Shown: positions 54,236 to 62,515 of the stretch, in pieces
How positions within the stretch are numbered: the stretch's first letter is position 1
How the letters are laid out: the number at the start of each line of letters is the position of its first letter
NCBI RefSeq assembly: GCF_015245355.1
Contig: NZ_CP063311.1
Coordinates: 3,739,179 to 3,803,178, forward strand
Length of the DNA: 64,000 nt
Source of the DNA: Anabaenopsis elenkinii CCIBt3563
GTDB taxonomy: Bacteria > Cyanobacteriota > Cyanobacteriia > Cyanobacteriales > Nostocaceae
Direction of reading: 5' to 3'
The notes under the pieces: generated by a model
The model's input: the letters and a program-made list of their open reading frames with translations, nothing else
Told to the model about the DNA's origin: nothing
The model's database searches: none
Program-made: the position numbers and the translations under genes

Positions 54236-55501
54236 ATGAAAGCTAGTACGGACAAATGTATTGCCTTAATTTCTGTTCATGGAGACCCAGCAATTGAAAT
54301 TGGGAAGGAAGAGGCGGGTGGACAAAATGTTTATGTGCGTCATGTGGGTGAAGCACTGGCTAGGCTGGGATGGCAAGTTGATATTTTTACCCGCCAAGTG
54401 AGCACAGAACAAGATAAAATTGTGCAATTGCGGGAAAACTGCCGCACTATTCGTTTAACAGCAGGTCCTGTAGAGTTTGTACCCAGAGATAATCTGTGGG
54501 AATATATGCCGGAATTTTTGGATAATTTCCTAGAATTCCAAAGACGCAATCGTATAACTTATCAGTTGGCGCACAGCAACTACTGGCACTCTAGCTGGAT
54601 AGGGATGCAACTCAATAAAATCCAAGGTACTCGGCAAATTCATACTTACCATTCACTGGGAGCCGTTAAGTACAATACAATAGAAAATATTCCCATGATT
54701 GCTAGTCAGCGATTGGCAGTGGAAAAAGAGGTGTTGGAGAGGGCACAGCGAATTGTGGCTACAAGTCCCCAGGAGAAGGAACATATGCGATCGCTAGTTT
54801 CCCCTCAAAGTAATATTGAAATTATTCCCTGCGGTACAGATATTCGTCGCTTTGGTGCCATTGACCGCCAAGCAGCAAGATTAGAGTTGGGAATTACCTC
54901 TGATACTAAACTTGTGTTCTATGTGGGACGTTTTGATCAACGCAAGGGAATAGAAACTCTAGTGCATGCAGTCAACCAATCCCAATTACGTGGTCATCAC
55001 AACCTGAAATTAATTATTGGTGGTGGTAGCACTCCCGGTAATAGTGATGGTATGGAGCGCGATCGTATTGAGAATATCATCAAAGAATTGGGGATGAGTG
55101 AATTTACCAACCTCACCGGTCGCCTCAGTCAGGAAATATTACCCACTTACTACGCTGCGGCTGATGTTTGCGTAGTTCCCAGTCACTATGAACCCTTTGG
55201 ACTAGTGGCCATTGAGGCTATGGCTAGTTATACACCTGTAGTCGCCAGTGATGTAGGTGGGCTGCAGTTTACTGTAGTTCCGGAAGTCACAGGTTTATTA
55301 GCTCCACCCAAAGATGTAGCCGCCTTTGCAGCTGCAATCGATCGGATTTTGTTAAATCCACAATGGCGAGACGAATTAGGTAAAGCTGGGAGAAAAAGCG
55401 TAGAAAGTAAGTTTAGTTGGGATGGGGTAGCCACTCAGCTAAGTAAACTCTACAGTGAAATTTTGCAGCAACCGGTTCAAGAACCAGCATTGGTTCATTG
55501 A
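54236..55501 (+). CDS. GT4 glycosyltransferase, sucrose-phosphate-synthase-like
   Basis: The 421-residue GT-B enzyme has SVHGDPAIEIGKEEAGGQNV then YVRHVGEALARLGWQVDIF, the N-terminal acceptor signature shared by sucrose-phosphate synthases and their relatives. HTYHSLGAVKYN, VGRFDQRKGIETL and PSHYEPFGLVAIEAMAS (the E-x7-E donor motif) complete the GT4 fold. A sucrose-phosphate synthase or a close relative making a compatible solute is the best guess. No phosphatase domain is fused. Debris of IS200/IS605 elements lies on both sides. Confidence 0.75.
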   Translation: MKASTDKCIALISVHGDPAIEIGKEEAGGQNVYVRHVGEALARLGWQVDIFTRQVSTEQDKIVQLRENCRTIRLTAGPVEFVPRDNLWEYMPEFLDNFLEFQRRNRITYQLAHSNYWHSSWIGMQLNKIQGTRQIHTYHSLGAVKYNTIENIPMIASQRLAVEKEVLERAQRIVATSPQEKEHMRSLVSPQSNIEIIPCGTDIRRFGAIDRQAARLELGITSDTKLVFYVGRFDQRKGIETLVHAVNQSQLRGHHNLKLIIGGGSTPGNSDGMERDRIENIIKELGMSEFTNLTGRLSQEILPTYYAAADVCVVPSHYEPFGLVAIEAMASYTPVVASDVGGLQFTVVPEVTGLLAPPKDVAAFAAAIDRILLNPQWRDELGKAGRKSVESKFSWDGVATQLSKLYSEILQQPVQEPALVH

Positions 55502-55601
55502 CACTCCCACGGCTAGAAATGCGTGGGACTCTTGATTCATCCAGCCAACTTATTTAGAGGAGTTTCCCCACCCAAACAGAGGTTGTTCTGTCCACAAGCT
55601 T
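55501..55601 (-). mobile_element. IS200/IS605-type right end with tnpB tail (minus strand)
   Basis: On the minus strand the peptide KLVDRTTSVWVGKLL and stop is followed by TCCCACGCATTTCTAGCCGT and GGGAGTGTCAA. It is homologous to the remnant at 16280-16378 and its hairpin to that at 53905. It begins at the stop of the glycosyltransferase gene and may act as its terminator. Confidence 0.6.
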
Positions 55602-55766
55602 TATATCCCGTGTAGCCCACGGTAATTTTCGTATTATTTTAGTACAGTATGTGGATATGTGGAAGATAGACAGCACCTTTAGGTGCTCCACACTCATGCC
55701 ACAGCTAAAAGCACGATGAGCTTCTCTGCTTTTATTTTTTGTAAATAATAGGTAATCATAACTCTT

Positions 55767-57488
55767 GTGCAACCAGTTGACTATACTACCCTAACTGCTG
55801 CTTGTAGCGAACTACGCGCTCACTGGCTGCCATCTCGATTAGAACAAGTTTATCAGCGCGATCGCTATACTATTGCTGTAGCATTACGTACTCTCAAACA
55901 AAGGGATTGGCTAGAAATTTCTTGGCATCCCCAAGGGGCGCGTATTTGTATTGGCGAACCACCACCGAGATTACCAGATACATTCACCTTTAGCCAACAA
56001 TTAGTACATCAATTAGGTGGTTTAGCCTTGGTGGATATTCAAACCATCGCCCCTTGGGAGCGCGTCGTTAATTTACAATTTGCCCGTCGTCCTGGAGAGG
56101 AGCCGTTATATCATATATATGTAGAGGTGATGGGTAAATATAGCAACGTCATCCTTACTGATGCTAACCATATGATTATCACAGCTGCCCATCAAGTTGG
56201 TCAGCATCAATCTAGCGTCCGTCCCATTCAAACTGGACAACCTTATGAAACGCCGCCCCAACTCACTGGACCTGTTCCTAGTTTGAGTGAATCTGCACAA
56301 CGGTGGCAAGAACGGGTCAGCTTAGTACCGGGAGTAATTAAAAGTCAGTTATTAAAAAGTTATAGCGGCTTGAGTTCTGCCTTAGTAGAATCCATGTTAA
56401 TTGCGGCAGATTTAGCCCCAGAAACCAGCACAGAGCAACTCAAACCTGAAGACTGGGAACGGCTTTTTAGACGATGGCAAGAATGGCTACAAGCATTGGA
56501 TTGCCAGAAATTTCAACCAGCTTGGACAGCGAAAGGATATACAGTTATGGGTTGGGGCGCAGTTGCACCGGAAAAAGATATCCAAACCTTAGTTAACAGA
56601 TATTACACTGACGAATTAAACCAGCAAGTCTTTACTCAGTTACGGCATCAATTAAATCAGAAATTAGCTAGCATTCTAGTAAAACTACGTAATAAAGCGC
56701 AAACCTTTTCCCAACGCTTGCAGCAGTCGGAACAAGCAGATAAATATCGCAAACAAGGGGATTTGTTGATGTCTCACCTGCAAAAATGGCAACCGGGGAT
56801 GACAGAAATTACCCTGACTGATTTTGAGACAGAAGAACCTCTAGTAATTGCTTTGCAACCAGATAAAAACGCCGTCCAAAATGCCCAACGGCTTTACAAA
56901 CAGCACCAGAAACTTAAACGCGCTCGTGGCGCTGTGGAACCATTGCTTGAGGATGTTAACTCAGAAATTAACTATTTAGAGCAAGTAGAAGCCGCGATCG
57001 CTCAGATAGAAAACTACCAAACAGCAGCAGATTTGCAGGCTTTAGAAGAAATCCGGGATGAGCTAATTGCACAGAAGTATTTAGAAGACCCAGGATATCG
57101 CAGTCGGGGGGAAACCACCAGCACCAATTTTCATCGTTATCATACCCCCAACCGGTTTGAAGTCTTAATTGGTCGTAATAATCGGCAAAATGACCAATTA
57201 ACCTTTCGTGTCGCTGGAGATTATGATTTATGGTTTCACGCTCAAGAAATTCCCGGGAGTCATGTACTACTACGTTTACAACCGGGTGCAGTTCCCGATG
57301 CAGTAGATTTACAATTTGTGGCTAATCTTGCAGCCTATTATAGTCGTGGGCGTCAGAGTGACCAAGTACCAGTAGTTTATACTCAGCCCAAGCACGTTTA
57401 CAAACCCAAGGGAGCCAAGCCGGGTATTGCTATTTATAAGCAGGAGCGCATTATCTGGGGACAGCCGCAATTAGTCATTAGTGATTAG
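55767..57488 (+). CDS. rqcH: NFACT/RqcH family protein (Rqc2 homologue)
   Basis: The 573-residue protein follows the NFACT layout: NFACT-N (1-200, starting MQPVDYTTLTAACSELRAHW), helix-hairpin-helix (about 170-230), a long coiled coil (about 290-440) and NFACT-R with FEVLIGRNNRQND and DLWFHAQEIPGSHVLLR. In bacteria RqcH adds alanine tails to stalled nascent chains on 50S subunits for degradation. It was formerly called fibronectin-binding protein A. Start is the GTG at 55767. A terminator follows at 57538. Confidence 0.9.
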   Translation: MQPVDYTTLTAACSELRAHWLPSRLEQVYQRDRYTIAVALRTLKQRDWLEISWHPQGARICIGEPPPRLPDTFTFSQQLVHQLGGLALVDIQTIAPWERVVNLQFARRPGEEPLYHIYVEVMGKYSNVILTDANHMIITAAHQVGQHQSSVRPIQTGQPYETPPQLTGPVPSLSESAQRWQERVSLVPGVIKSQLLKSYSGLSSALVESMLIAADLAPETSTEQLKPEDWERLFRRWQEWLQALDCQKFQPAWTAKGYTVMGWGAVAPEKDIQTLVNRYYTDELNQQVFTQLRHQLNQKLASILVKLRNKAQTFSQRLQQSEQADKYRKQGDLLMSHLQKWQPGMTEITLTDFETEEPLVIALQPDKNAVQNAQRLYKQHQKLKRARGAVEPLLEDVNSEINYLEQVEAAIAQIENYQTAADLQALEEIRDELIAQKYLEDPGYRSRGETTSTNFHRYHTPNRFEVLIGRNNRQNDQLTFRVAGDYDLWFHAQEIPGSHVLLRLQPGAVPDAVDLQFVANLAAYYSRGRQSDQVPVVYTQPKHVYKPKGAKPGIAIYKQERIIWGQPQLVISD

Positions 57489-57537
57489 TCGATGATAATT
57501 TTTCGCTATTTCCACCTCCGGGAATTTTGAATTTATG

Positions 57538-57582
57538 CTCCCAGATAGAGGTTGATTCTCTGGGGGTATATCTTTTTTTTTG
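57538..57582 (+). terminator. Terminator of rqcH
   Basis: CTCCCAGA pairs with TCTGGGGG across a loop, followed by TATATCTTTTTTTTT. It ends 50 bases after the rqcH stop. Confidence 0.75.
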
Positions 57583-57604
57583 AGATTTTTATAAAAAAAG
57601 TGTG

Positions 57605-57735
57605 TTGACTGTTACAATAATGTTAAGAAAGGTTGCCCGTTAGTTTTGGGAACGTGCAATTTGGTTTTAACTCTCTTGAGAAGACAACACGGAAAAAGAT
57701 ATTTTAGACCAGCTGTGGAAAGCTGGTCTTTTTTT
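57605..57735 (+). ncRNA. Candidate small RNA
   Basis: Between two terminators lies a 130-base unit: TTGACT at 57605 and TACAAT at 57613 as possible promoter boxes (spacing not ideal), then about 90 bases without a frame, and a closing hairpin AGACCAGCT-GTGGAA-AGCTGGTCT followed by TTTTTTT. Since rqcH already ended at 57582, the second terminator implies a separate short transcript. No match to a named RNA family could be made by eye. Confidence 0.5.
57706..57735 (+). terminator. Strong hairpin with T-run, end of candidate small RNA
   Basis: A perfect nine-base stem AGACCAGCT/AGCTGGTCT is followed by seven T. It also lies just after the porin stop on the minus strand and may serve that gene too, though its T-run is on the plus strand. 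Confidence 0.8.
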
Positions 57736-57758
57736 GTGGGATATGAGATTGGTGATCT

Positions 57759-59339
57759 TTAGAAACTAAATCTAGTTCTCAGGGCACCAATCACAACATC
57801 ATTATTGTTATTGTTATGATTTGGAGATGTTAACCAGATCAGACCGGGGGTAATGGTAATGTTGTCACTCAGCTGATACTGGTAGAAAGCTTCCAGGTGA
57901 TAGGAGGTATTTGTATCTGTATCTACTCCTGGAATGGTGGAACTTGTAACTTTAGGTTCTACACCAGCAATAATCCCAGCTAAGTTACCTCTTTTACCCA
58001 AATCCGGGAAGCCCAGGGTAACGGCATAATTCCAGATTTCAGCTTTTCCGGGGTTACCTGTTAACTGACTGTTGGTGTATCCAGCCCAACCACCTAAGAC
58101 AAATCTTTCACTGATACCAATGGATGCTTGAACACCGTAGGAATTGCTGGAGAATCGTGTATCTGGTGCTATGTTTTGGAAGGTGGCATTAGTGCTACCA
58201 CTAACTAGGGGCTGTCGGTAGGAGTTGATATAAGTTAAACCGAGGCTAATGCGATCGCTTGGTGTCAGGGTCAGCTGTGCCAAACCGGCATAAGGACCAT
58301 TAAATAAACCACTCCCATCTGAGGGGTCGTTAGGAGTACTAGTTAAATATCCTAAGTTGAGTGCTAATCTCTCACCGAACTTCTGGGTTATTCCCAAACC
58401 CGCACCACCTAGCTGGTTATAAATGGGGTTGCGTGTACCAAAGGTAGACAAGGCACCACTACTACCATCACCGTCAAATATATTGACTGTATCAGTGATG
58501 TCATCTGCAGCGCCATTATTGGCGATGGCGATTACTTGTGTGTTTGCACTTAGGGGAAATTTGTAAAATACAGCATCTATCTCGGCATTGGTAGTGCCAC
58601 TGTCACCAGCAAAGGCTAAACTACCTTCTGGTGTACTAATGTCAGGGCTGAGAAGATTGTTAGCGGCGATGCGGGTAAATAGGGTATCTTTCCCTGTAAA
58701 ACTGGTAACAAATTCAATGCGCGATCGCAGTCCCAAGGTTGTATTCTTCTGTGTGATGCTTTGATCATCGCTTAAAACACCACTCATCACTGCAACTACT
58801 TCGCCTTGGAGCTTAGTAGTGGTGGAGAACTGATTTGCTTCCAATTGAGATGTGCGTGCTTCTAGTGTATCGACCCGTCCCCGTAGTGTGGCTATTTCTG
58901 CGGAAAATTCTTCTTGTAACCTTTGTAATCTTAATATATCTTGTTGTGTGATTACGTTGGTAGTAGCCTCAGCAATTAACTGATTTACACGATCTAAACA
59001 AGCATTCAAAGCCGCGGCGAACTCATATCTTGTTAAAGTGCGATTACCGCGAAAAGTGTTATCTGGGTAACCTGAAATACAACCATAACGTTCAATTAAT
59101 GAGCGCAATGCTTGAAAAGCCCAATCAGTAGGTCTGACATCAGATAACTGAGAAACCGAGGTAGTTTGAGCTATTACCTCACCTGTTCTCAAGTTCTGAG
59201 ATTGAGTTTCTTGATTCTCTATTACTGATGTTGCCGGTATTTCCCCTGCATAGACAGAGCCACTAAAGAACAGTATATTACAGGCAAATACTGGGCTAAT
59301 CGGTAGATACTTCCAGAATTCTCGCATTTCCTTCCTCAC
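57759..59339 (-). CDS. SLH-domain outer-membrane porin (iron-uptake porin/OprB type)
   Basis: The 526-residue precursor has an N-terminal signal segment (VFACNILFFSGSVYAGE), an SLH domain (about 65-115: VRPTDWAFQALRSLIERYGC then ISGYPDNTFRGNRTLTRYEF), a short coiled coil (about 120-165: LRLQRLQEEFSAEIATLRGR) and a beta-barrel that ends RTRFSF with a terminal aromatic residue. This is the main porin type of cyanobacteria, anchored to peptidoglycan by its SLH domain. It passes small solutes and inorganic ions. The conserved SLH GYPD and NRTLTRYEFAAALNACLDR are intact. Single gene with its own promoter region. Confidence 0.9.
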   Translation of the reverse strand: MRKEMREFWKYLPISPVFACNILFFSGSVYAGEIPATSVIENQETQSQNLRTGEVIAQTTSVSQLSDVRPTDWAFQALRSLIERYGCISGYPDNTFRGNRTLTRYEFAAALNACLDRVNQLIAEATTNVITQQDILRLQRLQEEFSAEIATLRGRVDTLEARTSQLEANQFSTTTKLQGEVVAVMSGVLSDDQSITQKNTTLGLRSRIEFVTSFTGKDTLFTRIAANNLLSPDISTPEGSLAFAGDSGTTNAEIDAVFYKFPLSANTQVIAIANNGAADDITDTVNIFDGDGSSGALSTFGTRNPIYNQLGGAGLGITQKFGERLALNLGYLTSTPNDPSDGSGLFNGPYAGLAQLTLTPSDRISLGLTYINSYRQPLVSGSTNATFQNIAPDTRFSSNSYGVQASIGISERFVLGGWAGYTNSQLTGNPGKAEIWNYAVTLGFPDLGKRGNLAGIIAGVEPKVTSSTIPGVDTDTNTSYHLEAFYQYQLSDNITITPGLIWLTSPNHNNNNNDVVIGALRTRFSF

Positions 59340-59723
59340 ACTTATTTATCGTAGATTGCACTCACACTCAGCATTTTCGAGAATAATTTGCTGAAAAAGT
59401 ATATTCAGGATATTAACAGGAGTTTAAGAATTTTCCTATCACAAGTTAACAATCTATTTTTATACTTAGGGGAAAAATTTCAAAAAACAGTATCTTAGGT
59501 AACAATTATTAGTTATTCCTTGTTTGTAGCCATACAAGGTAATATTGACTACTATTCTTGCTCAATTTTTGCTCAAAATAATTTATACCTTGCAACTTAC
59601 CGCACCCAGATATCAATTGCCTATTGTGTGAGAATGAGACTTATTCTATAATGTCAAACTAAGTTCATTGACAATAAAAAAATTGAGAAAAGTAGAGTAA
59701 CCATTAATTGAGGGGATAAAACC
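59340..59723. other. Divergent promoter region between porin and znuA
   Basis: The 384 bases hold the upstream regions of both genes. The znuA promoter is visible at 59624-59652. No frame or repeat is evident elsewhere. Confidence 0.6.
59624..59652 (+). promoter_or_regulatory. znuA promoter with overlapping palindrome (candidate zinc operator)
   Basis: TTGTGT and a perfect TATAAT lie 17 bases apart. The spacer contains AGAATGAG-A-CTTATTCT (59631-59647), an inverted repeat with one mismatch that runs into the -10 box. A repressor bound there would block transcription. Zur/FurB or the SmtB-type protein encoded at 61645 are the candidates; which one is not shown. Confidence 0.55.
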
Positions 59724-60743
59724 GTGATGTGGAATCGTTTAGGATCTATAACAGGCAAACACAGCCGAGGTATCCTGACTTTAATAGCTCTACTGACATT
59801 CTCAGTGGCGGTTGGCTGTAACCAATCTAATACAGTTATGGAGGAGGAACAGACACCCGAAGTACAGCAAGAAAAAACCAAAGTTGTGGCTACAATTTTG
59901 CCCACTTATTTATTTACTAAGGCTGTAGCAGGGGAAGCGGCAGATGTATCAATTATCGTACCCCCAACTACCGATGTGCATGATTACCAGTCAACACCGG
60001 ATGATGTGAGGGCGATTTCTCAAGCAGCGATATTAGTAAAAAATGGTTTGGGATTAGAAGAATTTCTCAAAAATACGATTAAAAATGCTGAAAATCCTAA
60101 CTTAATTAAAATTGATGCTAGTCAAGGTATTGCAACCTTAGATGCAATTTCCCCGGTTGATAAAACGGTAACAGGACATAGTCACAGTCACAGTCATAGT
60201 CATAGTCATAATCATAGTCATGACCATGGTGACGGAAATCCTCACGTGTGGTTAGATCCGGTTTTAGTAAAACAGCAGGTAGTAAATATTCGAGATGGAT
60301 TAATTGCAGCAGATCCTGCTAATCGAGCTACTTATGAAGCCAATGCTGCGGCTTATCTGCAAAAATTGGATAAATTACATCAAGAGTTTGAGCAAACTTT
60401 ACAGCAGACTCCGAACTGTACCTTTATTACCTTTCATGATGCCTTTCCATATTTAGCTCAACGCTATAATCTCAAACAGGTTGCTGTAGTGCAAATTCCT
60501 GAAGACCAACTTTCACCAGCAGATGTAAAAAGAGCTGTTCAGGCTGTGCAAAAGTATAATGCTAAGGCTGTATTTAGTGAACCAGGGGTAGATAATAAGT
60601 TATTAACTAGTCTTGCTCAAGATTTGAATGTCACTGTGCGTAAGTTGGATTCTTTAGAAACTACTGGGGGTGATACAAATCCACAGTATTACTTCCAGGC
60701 TATGAGAAATAACTTGCAAAATCTTCAAGCTGGGTGTCAGTAA
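59724..60743 (+). CDS. znuA: Zinc ABC transporter substrate-binding lipoprotein
   Basis: The 339-residue protein has a lipoprotein signal (LLTFSVAVGC), then a cluster A-I fold: VVATILPTYLFTKAVAG, PTTDVHDYQSTPDDV (His ligand), a histidine-rich loop of HS repeats near residues 150-172, GNPHVWLDPVL (His ligand), FITFHDAFPYLA (His ligand) and VFSEPGVDNKLL (Asp/Glu). The His loop is typical for zinc, not manganese, binders. GTG at 59724 or ATG at 59727 can be the start, both after GAGGGG. znuC follows 87 bases downstream. Confidence 0.93.
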   Translation: MMWNRLGSITGKHSRGILTLIALLTFSVAVGCNQSNTVMEEEQTPEVQQEKTKVVATILPTYLFTKAVAGEAADVSIIVPPTTDVHDYQSTPDDVRAISQAAILVKNGLGLEEFLKNTIKNAENPNLIKIDASQGIATLDAISPVDKTVTGHSHSHSHSHSHNHSHDHGDGNPHVWLDPVLVKQQVVNIRDGLIAADPANRATYEANAAAYLQKLDKLHQEFEQTLQQTPNCTFITFHDAFPYLAQRYNLKQVAVVQIPEDQLSPADVKRAVQAVQKYNAKAVFSEPGVDNKLLTSLAQDLNVTVRKLDSLETTGGDTNPQYYFQAMRNNLQNLQAGCQ

Positions 60744-60830
60744 TTGGATGCTAAATTGGGTTTTATCATCTTTTTTATGAATGCCATGATCAAAAATTAA
60801 CTACAATTAATTACTGATAAACTACTACTA

Positions 60831-61574
60831 ATGACATCTCCCATTTTAAAAGTAGAGGGATTAAATGTATATCAAGGCAGTTATTTGGCGGTTCGAGATG
60901 TGACATTTGAATTACTACCAGGAACAGATACGGCTATTGTTGGTCCTAACGGTGCTGGTAAAAGTACTTTGGTCAAGGCGATTTTAAATTTGATTCCCCA
61001 CAGTAGTGGCGAGGTTGAATTTTTTGGTCGCCCGATGAGTAAGTTAGGAAAGTTGCGTCACCTATTGGGTTATATACCGCAAAATTTCATCTTTGACCGC
61101 AGTTTCCCGATTTCTGTGGGGGAATTAGTGGGACTGGGATGGGAAAAGTCCGGTAGGTGGAACAAGGTTCGGCAAAAATCCGCAGCAATCGGGGAGGCTT
61201 TGCGGCGCACTGATGCTTATCATCTCAAGAATCAAGCTATTGGAACTCTCAGCGGTGGTCAATTGAAGCGGGTATTACTGGCTTATTGTTTAGTGATTCC
61301 TCGCCAACTTTTGCTGCTGGATGAAGCCTTTGCTGGTGTTGATGTCCAGGGTATAACAGATTTTTATGCTCTGTTAAATGAATTAAAGCGGGAAGAAGGT
61401 TGGACGGTGTTGCAGGTTTCCCATGATATTGATATGGTAAGCCGTCATTGCGATCGCGTTCTGTGTCTGAACCAAAGTATTGTATGTACTGGTAAACCTG
61501 AAATTGCCCTTTCGCCTCAAAATCTTTTAGCAACCTATGGGCCGGGATTCAGTCCTTACCATCATCAGCATTAA
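60831..61574 (+). CDS. znuC: Zinc ABC transporter ATP-binding protein
   Basis: The 247-residue ATPase has Walker A GPNGAGKSTLVK, Q-loop YIPQNF, signature LSGGQLKRVL and Walker B LLLLDEAFAGVD followed by the H-loop VSHDID. It energises zinc import with the ZnuB channel. It is in tandem with znuA; the membrane gene znuB lies about 940 bases further on, past a reversed regulator gene and a MITE. Confidence 0.93.
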   Translation: MTSPILKVEGLNVYQGSYLAVRDVTFELLPGTDTAIVGPNGAGKSTLVKAILNLIPHSSGEVEFFGRPMSKLGKLRHLLGYIPQNFIFDRSFPISVGELVGLGWEKSGRWNKVRQKSAAIGEALRRTDAYHLKNQAIGTLSGGQLKRVLLAYCLVIPRQLLLLDEAFAGVDVQGITDFYALLNELKREEGWTVLQVSHDIDMVSRHCDRVLCLNQSIVCTGKPEIALSPQNLLATYGPGFSPYHHQH

Positions 61575-61644
61575 TATTGTGACTAGGGGTATTTCTGGTA
61601 ATTTTCTGCGAATAAGATTCACAAATAACTTTGATTTGGTGTTT

Positions 61645-61956
61645 TTATTCTGGTTCATCTAAATGTTCGGCGACAGCCTGATAAAGATGGAAAATATGAT
61701 GATCATGGAGGTGATAAAATACATTACGCCCTTGTTTACGATAGCGGACTAGTCGCATTGCTCTTAAGTTTCTTAGCTGATGAGAAACCGCCGATTCACT
61801 CATGTTTAGTAATCCGGCTAAATCACTCACACACAGTTCTTTGGTAGCTAAAAAAGAAAGAATCCTCAGACGATTAGGGTCTCCTAAAAAGCTAAAGAAT
61901 TCCGCCATCCGTTGAGCTTTTTCGGGGCTGATAATTGGTTCTGCTAAGTCTTGCAC
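61645..61956 (-). CDS. SmtB/ArsR-family zinc-sensing repressor
   Basis: The 103-residue winged-helix protein has [20 protein letters not shown], the recognition helix [16 protein letters not shown] and the wing [14 protein letters not shown]. The alpha-5 metal site is exact: D85, H87, then ten residues, H98 and E101 (D-x-H-x10-H-x2-E), as in zinc sensors SmtB and ZiaR. The alpha-3 motif is LCVSDL, keeping one of the two cysteines, so the alpha-5 site alone is likely to sense. It lies inside the znu locus on the opposite strand. I infer a role in zinc homeostasis, perhaps of an efflux gene elsewhere or of its own promoter. Confidence 0.9.
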   Translation of the reverse strand: MQDLAEPIISPEKAQRMAEFFSFLGDPNRLRILSFLATKELCVSDLAGLLNMSESAVSHQLRNLRAMRLVRYRKQGRNVFYHLHDHHIFHLYQAVAEHLDEPE

Positions 61957-62039
61957 AATACTACTATCTATAGTAATCTTTTCTAAATTATACTCAATGT
62001 TTTACACTTTGAAAATTAAATCTAATTTTAATCATCTTA

Positions 62040-62461
62040 GAGGATGTTTGGAAAGTATTAAACAGGTAATTTTTATACTAGGGAACAGGGAACACCGGAA
62101 CAGGGAACACCGGAGCAGTGAGCAGGGAATGGGGGACACTCCGAAACAATAAAATCCAGTCCCCTCCCCTTACAAGGCTATCCATTACCCGGATCTTTCT
62201 TAACATTCGTGAGAGCGATCGCTCGCAAACCCCCAAACCTTAATCCTCCGTTGATGATTCTCAATAAAATAAGGGTTTTATCAAGAATAATAAGGTACAT
62301 TTTGTCAAGAGTAGGGAAATTTTCAAGCCTTGAAACCATTGCCACATAAATGTTTCAAGATTGTTAAGAAAGATGTGAGTAATGAATAGCCTTACAAGGG
62401 GAGGGTTAGGGTGGGGTGAAACAATAGTTGATACACTAATCATGACTTATCAAACATCCTC
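62040..62461. mobile_element. MITE, second copy, itself interrupted by another MITE
   Basis: Ends GAGGATGTTTGGAAAG and CTTATCAAACATCCTC are flanked by TTA on both sides (62037, 62462). Without the inner insert it is about 200 bases and matches the copy at 40095, including AACAGGGAACACCGGAACAG. It separates the regulator from znuB. Confidence 0.88.
62178..62389. mobile_element. 212-base MITE nested in the larger MITE
   Basis: Its 31-base ends (CTATCCATTACCCGGATCTT then TCTTAACATTC on the left; CTATTCATTACTCACATCTT then TCTTAACAATC on the right, reversed) match at about 26 positions. The host sequence CCTTACAAGG is present on both sides (62168-62177, 62390-62399), a target duplication of 9-10 bases. 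It has no gene. Confidence 0.88.
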
Positions 62462-62515
62462 TTAGAGGATGGCAGTTTCTCAAGATTTACCTTTACCAGA
62501 ATATAGATTATTTTT

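Noticed and set aside
54340..55434. Minus-strand frames over the glycosyltransferase gene
   Set aside because: They are shadows of a gene with clear GT4 motifs.
60180..60230. Tandem CATAGTCACAGTCA-type DNA repeat
   Set aside because: It is the coding sequence for the histidine-serine metal loop of znuA, common in zinc-binding ZnuA proteins.
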